Shown here: one piece after another, positions 1 through 5,084 of the stretch
Position numbering within the stretch: position 1 is the stretch's first letter
Layout: each line of letters opens with the position of its first letter
Source: Syntrophaceae bacterium
GTDB taxonomy: Bacteria; Desulfobacterota; Syntrophorhabdia; Syntrophorhabdales; WCHB1-27
Reading direction: 5' to 3'
Length of the DNA: 6,848 bases
Assembly (NCBI GenBank): GCA_003165115.1
Contig: PLSJ01000157.1
Coordinates: forward strand, 1 to 6,848
Translations under genes and position numbers: made by a program
Notes under the pieces: model-generated
Told to the model about the DNA's origin: nothing
What the model saw: the letters and a program-made list of their open reading frames with translations, nothing else
The model's database searches: none

Positions 1-21
1 TATATGGGGTGTTGAAAACGA

Positions 22-68
22 GACCGTCATAACGGTCGCGTCGGAGCGGGGGGTGGTATCCCGCCCCG
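22..68 (-). terminator. Paired hairpins after the CBS gene, possible terminator
   Basis: Two inverted repeats lie 39-85 bases past the CBS stop codon. The nearer one (68-47) is a GC-rich stem of about 7 bp with one bulged G. The farther one (37-22) is a perfect 6-bp stem, GACCGT/ACGGTC, with a 4-base loop. On the minus strand the second is followed by TCGTTTTC, a short and interrupted T-rich tail. Position and order fit transcription termination, but neither is a textbook intrinsic terminator. Confidence 0.35.
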
Positions 69-106
69 TGCGGCCCGAGCGATTCGACGACGTTTCGCCG
101 TGCTCT

Positions 107-550
107 CTAGACGTACTTGCCGCTGATATAGTCGCCCAGATGCTCTATGGTGGTCCTTTGCTCCTTTACGATGGCTCTCACCACGTCACCGATGGAGACA
201 AGGCCCACGAGCTTCTCGTTATCAAGTACCGGGAGATGTCTCACACGGTTCTTGAGCATGAGCGAGATGCATTCCTCGGCAGTCGCGCCGGGTGCTACGC
301 TGTAAAGTTCTTTTGCCATAATATCTTTCGTTGCGGTTTCTCTCGATGACCTTCCCTCCAGGATCACCTTCCTCGCGTAATCCCTCTCCGAGATGAGCCC
401 TGCCATTTCACCCGCCTCGTTCATCACGACCAGTGCCCCAATCTCCTTTTCCTGCATGATCTGAAGGGCCCTGTAGACCAGGGTATCAGAAGATACCGAC
501 CACACATTGCTGCCTTTTCTCTGTAAAATCTGTCTTACCGTCGCATTCAT
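107..550 (-). CDS. Two-CBS-domain protein
   Basis: The 147-residue soluble protein is essentially a tandem CBS pair (Bateman module). CBS1 spans about residues 14-65, with the conserved turn GLISERDYARKV at 51-62. CBS2 spans about 82-130, with HLPVLDN followed by LVGLVSIGDVVRAIV. A short C-terminal tail ends in EHLGDYISGKYV, as is usual for stand-alone proteins of this size. Such modules bind adenine nucleotides (AMP, ATP, NAD or SAM) and act as energy or redox sensors; the ligand and partner here cannot be told from sequence. The start was placed at the ATG at 550 because AAAGAAGGGGG lies 9 bases upstream, and the CBS fold begins right after it. A longer in-frame start at 592 would add 14 basic residues and has no such site. 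The gene appears to be transcribed alone from the promoter at 720-748. Confidence 0.9.
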   Translation of the reverse strand: MNATVRQILQRKGSNVWSVSSDTLVYRALQIMQEKEIGALVVMNEAGEMAGLISERDYARKVILEGRSSRETATKDIMAKELYSVAPGATAEECISLMLKNRVRHLPVLDNEKLVGLVSIGDVVRAIVKEQRTTIEHLGDYISGKYV

Positions 551-684
551 TTGCTTGTACCCCCTTCTTTTGGATTGTGGATACCCCCGCATTCCTCTTC
601 GTCACCGTTGTGCCGGCAGGTCCGCGAAAAACAGTAAAGCCGGACGACTCCCTTTTTACTTCTTCTCAAGCCACTGTTCATCAT
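547..684 (-). other. Possible 45-codon leader ORF before the CBS gene
   Basis: An open frame of 45 codons starts with two ATGs (684, 681) about 30 bases after the predicted transcription start. Its TGA overlaps the CBS start codon as ATGA. The predicted peptide is basic at the N-terminus (LRRSKKG) and has three cysteines and two histidines in its second half. No Shine-Dalgarno sequence precedes either ATG, and I recognise no family. The overlap may be chance; this is a candidate translated leader, not an established gene. Confidence 0.2.
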
Positions 685-719
685 GATAAACTAACACCTG
701 TATGTAGTTCCTTACAATC

Positions 720-748
720 AGAATAATACAGTGGCATATAGTTGTCAA
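720..748 (-). promoter_or_regulatory. Sigma70-type promoter for the CBS gene
   Basis: On the minus strand there is a perfect -35 box TTGACA (748-743), a 17-base spacer and TATTCT (725-720) as the -10 box. The surroundings (about 690-850) are clearly more AT-rich than the genes around them. Transcription would start near 713, giving a leader of about 160 bases before the CBS ATG at 550, long enough for leader control. The site is also far enough from pgsW to make the CBS gene a separate transcription unit. Confidence 0.65.
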
Positions 749-962
749 TATCTTTGTATAAAAAGGTTATTATCCAGCTACCATGCAAGAGGACGGAATT
801 GCAATCTTCACCAGATTGTTCATTATAATGAATTATGGCTACAAGGAAACGGTCTTGCATTCTCGTTATCATCGAGTTTCGGCGAGAGAATTTATCGCAG
901 ATACCCGTCCGGTTATTGCTGGATTTCAGGGTTTTGGGTGAAAGGCGATTGTCGACGATATT
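749..962. other. Intergenic stretch without a supported gene
   Basis: Between the CBS promoter and the pgsW trailer I find no convincing gene. A 52-codon plus-strand frame (783-941) lacks a ribosome binding site and any recognisable motif. The only notable structure is the perfect 14-bp palindrome TTCATTATAATGAA at 819-832, which lies about 70 bases upstream of the -35 box at 743-748 and could be a protein-binding site. Confidence 0.4.
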
Positions 963-1027
963 GCGGCCGGAGGGAATTCAGGCGCATGGCGTGCGACCCG
1001 CGCAGCGGGTGCCCCGAGCCCGGCCGC
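963..1027 (-). terminator. Structured GC-rich trailer after pgsW
   Basis: Four bases past the pgsW stop begins an 8-bp perfect inverted repeat, CCGGCCGC (1027-1020) with GCGGCCGG (970-963). Between its arms is a smaller perfect 6-bp hairpin, ACCCGC/GCGGGT with a 3-base loop (996-1010). No T-run follows on the minus strand, so an intrinsic terminator is not proven; the structure could stabilise the 3' end of the mRNA. It marks the likely end of the pgs operon. Confidence 0.3.
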
Positions 1028-1030
1028 CCT

Positions 1031-2167
1031 TTATACCATCGGCTCCGGCGGTCCTATCTCCTCCCTCCTGCTTGACGCCTGGAGGATGCGGAAGCCCCAG
1101 TCGGAGCGGGAGAAGATGAAGAGGCCGAAAATGATGCCGAAGAGGATGCCGCCGGCCAGCCACTTGTTGTAGCGCGTGTCGAAGTAGATGCGCCCTTCTC
1201 CGACGGCGGGCATGGAAGCGGGGGCGATGGGGAGCTCGTACTGGCGGGCGAGTTCTTCGATATTATAGAGTTGTATCACGGGCGTCCGCTCTTTCAGGAA
1301 CCTGAGGATGACCGAGTCGCCTTTCATCTGCGCGGGCAGTTGGGCGGCGAGGAGACCTGGTTTCATAAGCACTTTGAAGGGCCTCGCCCCCACGGCAGCG
1401 CGGCCTCCCCCCACGTTTATGTATACCTTGGGGGGGCCTGTCCTGAAATAAACGGCCATCCTCTCGTCGATGTCTTCCCGGAGAGTCCTGGTCCTGATCA
1501 GGGGCAGTCCGTTCCTCTCGACGGCCCGAAGCACGAGCTCACGTCCCTTTTCGGGCATTTCCCTGCCCTGGTCATGCCTGCCGCCAAAGGAGGCCGCCAC
1601 GGAACGGAACGGGATGAGGCCGCCGGTCTGGAGAAAATGCTCCATGTCGATCCAGAGGAAGTCGGGGTTGTTTGCCCCCCATTGCGACCCGCTCACGGAA
1701 GAGATGATGGTCGGTCTGAGGTCGAGCGTCTTGAGGGCGGCGCAGACGGCGATGTTTAGCGCGGGGAAAGAGCCGGAGAAGCTGACCGCGACGGGGTCGT
1801 GCTCCTTCACGTTCGCCTGCTGCAGCAGATCGACCACCACGGCCGCCCAGTTGGGGTTGATCGCCGTCTGCTTGGCCTCCAGGTTGCCCGCATCGCTGGT
1901 GACGGAAGTAATGAAAGAGCCGATGAGACCCGACTCGGCCGGGTCTGCCTCCTTGTCTATGGGGATGCCGCGCCGGAGCCTCTCGTCCTTGAGGACCTCC
2001 ATGGCCTCCAGGGCGAGCCTCGCGGCCTGGACTTTCTTCTGGTATTGCGGCTTCTTGTCTTCCGTGCGATAGCGTTCGACGGCGAGGATGCCGGCGAGCG
2101 AAAAGAGGGCGATAAGCACAAAGGCGAAGACGGGGGTGCTTTGGGGTCTCCAGTATATCTTTCTCAT
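1031..2167 (-). CDS. pgsW: Poly-gamma-glutamate system protein PgsW
   Basis: The 378-residue protein has a membrane segment at each end (about 13-30 and 336-353) around a domain of some 300 residues. With both termini in the cytoplasm, the domain would face the periplasm. Conserved-looking glycine and serine motifs are SFSGSFPALN (129-138), SVSGSQWGANNP (157-168), FGGRHDQGRE (194-203) and INVGGG (250-255). I recognise these, together with its place directly after pgsB and pgsC, as the PgsW family found with poly-gamma-glutamate synthesis genes. Its biochemical role is not established; assistance with polymer export or assembly is a guess. The ATG overlaps the pgsC stop by four bases (ATGA), and only a weak GAGG precedes it, so translation is probably coupled to pgsC. 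The C-terminal tail of about 20 residues is charged and variable-looking. Confidence 0.85.
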   Translation of the reverse strand: MRKIYWRPQSTPVFAFVLIALFSLAGILAVERYRTEDKKPQYQKKVQAARLALEAMEVLKDERLRRGIPIDKEADPAESGLIGSFITSVTSDAGNLEAKQTAINPNWAAVVVDLLQQANVKEHDPVAVSFSGSFPALNIAVCAALKTLDLRPTIISSVSGSQWGANNPDFLWIDMEHFLQTGGLIPFRSVAASFGGRHDQGREMPEKGRELVLRAVERNGLPLIRTRTLREDIDERMAVYFRTGPPKVYINVGGGRAAVGARPFKVLMKPGLLAAQLPAQMKGDSVILRFLKERTPVIQLYNIEELARQYELPIAPASMPAVGEGRIYFDTRYNKWLAGGILFGIIFGLFIFSRSDWGFRILQASSRREEIGPPEPMV

Positions 2168-2619
2168 ATGGCGAGCCTCGCGCCGAATATAAGGATGAGG
2201 ATGAGGCGGACGACCACGGATGCGGTGGTCAGCGAGCAGAACGATTCCACTATGCCCCGTCTATCGAGCCATACGGCGATCAGGCCGGGGATAATGAAAC
2301 CGACGACCGCGTGTTCACCCCATTGGGCCCCGCCGTGCGCCCGGATGAAATAACTGGCGAGCATGCCCGTGAGGTAGCCTGCCAGTATCATCAGGACCGT
2401 CCTGCGTCTGCCGAAGATGATGACGATGGAGCCGAGCGCCCGGACCAGGATGAACGCGGCGAGGCCGGCGAGGAGCGTCGCGACGATCGTCAGGGGCTCC
2501 GTGAGATGGAGGGCCAGATAACCGGGGACCACGAGGCCTCCGCCGGCAATCCCTAGGAACTCGGACAAAAGCAGGCTGACGCCCAGACCGATGCCGATAG
2601 AAATTGAGAGCAAGTCCAT
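2164..2619 (-). CDS. pgsC: Poly-gamma-glutamate synthesis membrane protein PgsC/CapC
   Basis: This 151-residue polytopic membrane protein is close in size to Bacillus PgsC (about 149). Hydrophobic segments lie at about 3-25, 43-60, 62-69 with 74-91, 104-118 and 131-147. The family hallmarks are present: GGGLVVPGYLAL at 26-37, a GRRR loop at 70-73 and FIIPGLIAVW at 108-117. In the studied systems PgsC joins PgsB in the inner membrane to form the poly-gamma-glutamate polymerase core and is thought to act in chain elongation or passage through the membrane. The start codon shares one base with the pgsB stop (TGATG), and a strong AAAAGGAGGT lies 6 bases upstream, so both coupled and independent initiation are likely. 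The end overlaps pgsW by ATGA. No truncation or missing family motif is apparent. Confidence 0.92.
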   Translation of the reverse strand: MDLLSISIGIGLGVSLLLSEFLGIAGGGLVVPGYLALHLTEPLTIVATLLAGLAAFILVRALGSIVIIFGRRRTVLMILAGYLTGMLASYFIRAHGGAQWGEHAVVGFIIPGLIAVWLDRRGIVESFCSLTTASVVVRLILILIFGARLAI

Positions 2620-3827
2620 CAGGCGACCTCCTTTTGCGCGGGTGCCTTGGGGGTGCTTCGATTACGGAAAAAACGGGCGAGGCTGAGGCCCTGGCCCTTG
2701 GCGTTGCCCATGCCCACGACGATGGCGGACCTTCCCATCCGTTCGAGGATCATCTCAAAAACGTCCGACTCGCTTTCATGCTCCATGACGATCATCGACT
2801 TGAGCGGCAAGCCCTCCGATATGGCCGATTTGAGAAAAAGATAGGTGGCCGAGCCGATCAACAGGTAATGGTCGGCGGGCTGCCAGTGCACACATGCGCG
2901 GCCGAGCTGCTCGGAGCGCATCGGGCGGTCCGCCCTGCAGTTGAAGATCGCGATCCTTTGCTCCACCGACGGAAACTGTTGAATGGCCATGTTCCAGAGC
3001 TGTTCCGAGGATTCGGGATCGTTGGCCGCGAAGGCATTGACGAAATAGATGTCCCGCCCGAAGAACCTGATGCGGGAGACGGTCATCACGCCCGGATCGG
3101 GGGGCGCCTTCCACATGCCCCTCAGCGCGGTTTCCCGGTCGATCCCCAGGTCCTCGCAGACGCGCAAGCTCAGGGCGACGTTCTCCTTGTGCTCCACGTA
3201 GGAGAACTCTCCCATTTCTTCGTCGGTGACGGCGGCGACGTCTTGCGGTCCCACCTTCACGAGTATCGTCCCCCGGTCCAGGGCGGCTTTTTCAAAGACG
3301 TTCACGTGTCTTCTCTCGGCCGTAAAAAGCTTTGCCCCTATGGGGGTGGTTCCCGCCAGGGCGTCCGCCACGCCTTCTTCCGTCGGGCCCATCACGTCGA
3401 GGTGGTCGGCGCGGGCGTTCGTGATGACGCCGTGGGTGGACCGCAGGAAGCGTGACTCGCTGAGCCACTGGAGATGGGGCTGCAAGGCCATGCATTCGAC
3501 CACGATAGCGCGCGCGTTGTAGTTCGCCGCGGTCGAGATAATGCGCACCTGCTCGATGACGTTCGCCCCCGCCGGCCGGAATACGGGATACTCCGATGCA
3601 TCGGGGAGGATCATCCGGGCAAGGGTGCCCGTCGTCTTCGCGCACGTCGTGATGCCGCCCTCGCGCAGACCCCCCGCGATGAGCCGCGTCACGCTGGACT
3701 TGCCCCTCGTCCCGTTCACGTGGATGCGGATGGGGATGCGGCCGAGGTGGCGCCGGTGGAGCACGGCCTCCAGGATGCCCAACAGCACGAGGATGATAAA
3801 GACGAGAAGGAATATGCCGGTCTCCAC
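2619..3827 (-). CDS. pgsB: Poly-gamma-glutamate synthase subunit PgsB/CapB
   Basis: PgsB is an ATP-dependent amide ligase related to Mur ligases that activates the gamma-carboxyl of glutamate and links it to the next residue. This copy has 402 residues, compared with about 393 in Bacillus. An N-terminal membrane anchor (about 5-20) is followed by the nucleotide-binding loop NGTRGKSS (38-45), KTTGT (64-68), ECMAL (111-115), NARADHLDVMGPT (137-149), APPDPG (241-246), NAFAANDPESS (264-274), NCRADR (296-301) and GMGNAKG (372-378), all in family order. The start was set at GTG 3827: AAAGAAAGGGG lies 6 bases before it, and the protein then begins directly with the anchor. An ATG at 3953 would add 42 unrelated basic residues, and its extra codons would cover the promoter at 3884-3912. 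This is the first gene of the pgsB-pgsC-pgsW operon. Confidence 0.92.
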   Translation of the reverse strand: METGIFLLVFIILVLLGILEAVLHRRHLGRIPIRIHVNGTRGKSSVTRLIAGGLREGGITTCAKTTGTLARMILPDASEYPVFRPAGANVIEQVRIISTAANYNARAIVVECMALQPHLQWLSESRFLRSTHGVITNARADHLDVMGPTEEGVADALAGTTPIGAKLFTAERRHVNVFEKAALDRGTILVKVGPQDVAAVTDEEMGEFSYVEHKENVALSLRVCEDLGIDRETALRGMWKAPPDPGVMTVSRIRFFGRDIYFVNAFAANDPESSEQLWNMAIQQFPSVEQRIAIFNCRADRPMRSEQLGRACVHWQPADHYLLIGSATYLFLKSAISEGLPLKSMIVMEHESESDVFEMILERMGRSAIVVGMGNAKGQGLSLARFFRNRSTPKAPAQKEVA

Positions 3828-3883
3828 GTCTGCGCCCCTTTCTTTTTTCCCTGGATTTATACGTTGCGTATGCCTGCTACGTA

Positions 3884-3912
3884 AATATAAGTCACGGGGG
3901 CGGGAGCGGCAA
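3884..3912 (-). promoter_or_regulatory. Sigma70-type promoter of the pgs operon
   Basis: The minus strand carries TTGCCG (3912-3907), a 17-base spacer and TATATT (3889-3884), matching 4 of 6 and 5 of 6 consensus bases. Transcription would start near 3877, about 50 bases before the pgsB GTG. Just downstream, overlapping the start site, lies the imperfect inverted repeat ACGTTGC-8 bases-GCTACGT (3861-3882), a possible operator. A second TATAAA (3861-3856) has no good -35 partner. Confidence 0.5.
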
Positions 3913-3968
3913 TTAATAGAGACAGGGACGGCGAAAATCCGCGGGCGTCCCATGTGCGGGTTCTTGCG

Positions 3969-3997
3969 GTGCCGCCCCCTTCAGGCAGGGGCGGCAC
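3969..3997 (-). terminator. Hairpin after the lipoprotein gene
   Basis: A perfect 10-bp GC-rich inverted repeat (GTGCCGCCCC / GGGGCGGCAC, 9-base loop) begins 10 bases past the lipoprotein stop. The stem is strong, but no T-run follows on the minus strand. It probably separates the lipoprotein transcript from the pgs operon, either as a terminator or as an mRNA-stabilising end. Confidence 0.45.
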
Positions 3998-4006
3998 ACC
4001 GGCGAT

Positions 4007-4513
4007 TTACTTGCTGTCTCTGGCCATTTTGCAGATGTCGAGATAAAGTACTTCATCGGGTGAATCGGTGTAAATGCGGGTCCAGGGGGAGACCACCTTG
4101 AATACCTTGGTTTTGCCGTCCCAGTAGACGCCCTCGACTTCCAGGGACCGATATCTCGCGTCGTCGCAGTCTATCTCGTCAAAGGAGATGATCTCTTTTT
4201 GTGGCGAGTTTATGGGGAATGTCCTTCTTCGCCAGGTGTGGACGAGGGTCTTCGACGGGAAGGTGACTGTCGCCTTTTCGTAATAATAGTCCACGCCGTT
4301 CCGGTCCGAAGCATAGCTCTCCCATTTCCGTTCCTGTCCCTCTTTGCCTGCTTCCGCCGTGGCTCCTGGGGACGCCGTCTCGACCGCCTTGGGAGCCGCG
4401 GCCGCGGGCCCTGGTTCCTTATTCGCTTTGCCCGACCGGACCAGGCTGCATGCGACCGTCAAGAGCGCAAGACAGCATATGAGAGAGAGCGATAGCCATG
4501 TTTTTCGATTCAT
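4007..4513 (-). CDS. Lipoprotein with surface-adhesin protein E-like domain
   Basis: This 168-residue predicted lipoprotein has a charged start (MNRK), a hydrophobic stretch (about 6-21) and the lipobox LTVA-C with the lipidated cysteine at 22. A linker rich in Ala, Pro, Gly and Glu (about 27-62) leads to a compact domain at about 64-162. The domain begins W-E-S-Y, contains DYYYEKATVTFPSK and VHTWRR, and has cysteines 116 and 161 that could form a disulfide. This pattern resembles the Haemophilus surface-adhesin protein E family, widespread as uncharacterised small lipoproteins in deltaproteobacteria; adhesion itself is not shown. The start at 4513 has a near-ideal AGGAGGTG 6 bases upstream. 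A longer in-frame start (4612) would run through the insertion-sequence end and bury the signal peptide. It lies upstream of the pgs operon on the same strand, but a hairpin and a separate promoter suggest independent transcription. Confidence 0.75.
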   Translation of the reverse strand: MNRKTWLSLSLICCLALLTVACSLVRSGKANKEPGPAAAAPKAVETASPGATAEAGKEGQERKWESYASDRNGVDYYYEKATVTFPSKTLVHTWRRRTFPINSPQKEIISFDEIDCDDARYRSLEVEGVYWDGKTKVFKVVSPWTRIYTDSPDEVLYLDICKMARDSK

Positions 4514-4590
4514 CGTGCACCTCCTGGTCAGTAGTTTGTAACAAAATCCCGTTGAAAGTAAACGAAATAATAAGCCGGGAAATACTTGTT

Positions 4591-4607
4591 CCCATATTTC
4601 GCACTTT
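4591..4607 (+). repeat. Left terminal inverted repeat (IRL)
   Basis: CCCATATTTCGCACTTT is exactly the reverse complement of 6781-6797. The match stops abruptly on both sides, which places the left end of the element at the first C. Confidence 0.9.
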
Positions 4608-4640
4608 TTCATAACCCATAATTAGCATTTTCAGCTTCGT

Positions 4641-4673
4641 GTCATGGCTCTCCTACGGGAAGAGGTCCATGAC
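4641..4673 (+). repeat. Subterminal hairpin inside the IS left end
   Basis: GTCATGG (4641-4647) and CCATGAC (4667-4673) are perfect 7-bp arms, extended inward by CTCT/AGAG across a 2-base bulge. RNA read in from outside the element would fold here, upstream of the IS promoter. In other elements such structures limit expression from external transcripts; that role is only inferred here. The palindromic CTATCAAGATAG follows at 4681-4692. Confidence 0.55.
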
Positions 4674-4694
4674 TATCATTCTATCAAGATAGCT

Positions 4695-4731
4695 ACGTAA
4701 GTCAACAAATGTATTGACAGACATACTTCAT
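4695..4731 (+). repeat. Imperfect direct repeat, copy 1 (IS promoter)
   Basis: This segment shares, in the same order, ACGTAAGTCA (10 of 10), TATTG, ACAGACATACT (11 of 11) and TCAT with 4877-4917. Copy 1 contains the -35 box of the IS promoter: TTGACA here corresponds to TTGTTACA in copy 2, two bases longer. Confidence 0.75.
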
Positions 4732-4742
4732 GATGCTACATT
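4714..4742 (+). promoter_or_regulatory. Sigma70-type promoter of the IS genes
   Basis: A consensus TTGACA (4714-4719), a 17-base spacer and TACATT (4737-4742) make a strong promoter. Transcription would start near 4749, leaving a leader of only about 12 bases that is almost entirely ribosome binding site (GGAGGTGA at 4750-4757). The -35 box lies inside the direct repeat, so a protein binding that repeat would block polymerase. Confidence 0.7.
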
Positions 4743-4760
4743 GTGACATGGAGGTGAACT

Positions 4761-5084
4761 ATGGAACTTACCAAATGGGCAAAGCTGCAGGAAGAGCTGC
4801 TGAAGGCACAGCTTGGTGTTATTCGCGGGTATCTCAGGAGTGAGGAGCCCAGCGGGCGCGAAAGGAAGGCCCCTCAACGTAAGTCACAGATGAGTATTGT
4901 TACAGACATACTCTCATCGGCCAGCGCACCGCTGCATGTGACAGAGATCATGCGCCAGGCACAAGAGCAGTACGGCGTGAGCTTGGACAGGGAGTCGGTC
5001 GTCTCGGCCCTCACGAAAAAGGTAAGGAAGGGTGTTGCCTTTGTCCGCACGGGCCCCAATGTCTTCGGGCTTAAGGGTCGATGA
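4761..5084 (+). CDS. IS-encoded winged-helix-like accessory protein
   Basis: The 107-residue product has an amphipathic N-terminal helix (about 3-27, KWAKLQEELLKAQLGVIRGYL) that could form a coiled coil. A basic linker (RERKAPQRK, 33-41) leads to a C-terminal domain at about 43-105 that looks like a small winged helix. SIVTDIL, PLHVTEIMRQAQEQYG and LDRESVVSALTKKVRKG fit three helices, and VAFVRTGPNVFGLKG fits the wing. The pattern resembles HARE-HTH-type domains; the family call is tentative. It sits between the IS ends, follows the IS promoter directly (GGAGG 6 bases before ATG) and overlaps the transposase start by ATGA, so the two are co-expressed. A role in binding the element's ends or repressing its promoter is inference. 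No slippery sequence is present at the junction, and the transposase frame has a stop at 5072-5074, so a frameshift fusion is unlikely. Confidence 0.75.
   Translation: MELTKWAKLQEELLKAQLGVIRGYLRSEEPSGRERKAPQRKSQMSIVTDILSSASAPLHVTEIMRQAQEQYGVSLDRESVVSALTKKVRKGVAFVRTGPNVFGLKGR
4877..4917 (+). repeat. Imperfect direct repeat, copy 2 (in accessory gene)
   Basis: This is the second copy of the 4695-4731 segment, lying within the accessory gene and encoding residues of the first wing-domain helix (RKSQMSIVTDIL). Copy 1 read in the matching frame gives RKSTNVLTDIL, one residue shorter, but is cut off by TAG at 4690-4692 and TGA at 4744-4746. The similarity is therefore visible at both DNA and peptide level. 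Confidence 0.7.

Noticed and set aside
783..941. A 52-codon plus-strand frame with fairly protein-like composition in the gap between the CBS gene and pgsW
   Set aside because: No ribosome binding site before any ATG, no plus-strand promoter with a good -35/-10 pair, and no recognisable motif.
835..1119. Plus-strand 94-codon frame running into the pgsW 3' end
   Set aside because: Its second half is the antisense of pgsW and rich in Arg and Pro, typical of a shadow frame; no ribosome binding site.
2604..3455. Long plus-strand open frame opposite pgsB
   Set aside because: It is antisense to a well-supported pgsB, rich in His, Gly and Arg with no family resemblance, as expected from GC-rich codon bias.
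3828..3953. Upstream extension of pgsB to an ATG at 3953
   Set aside because: The extra 42 residues are unlike any PgsB N-terminus and overlap the promoter; GTG 3827 has a good ribosome binding site and begins at the membrane anchor.
5071..5084. Programmed frameshift joining the IS accessory gene and the transposase
   Set aside because: The overlap contains no slippery heptamer or A-run, and the transposase frame is closed by TAA at 5072-5074; the ATGA overlap with its own AAGGG fits coupled re-initiation.
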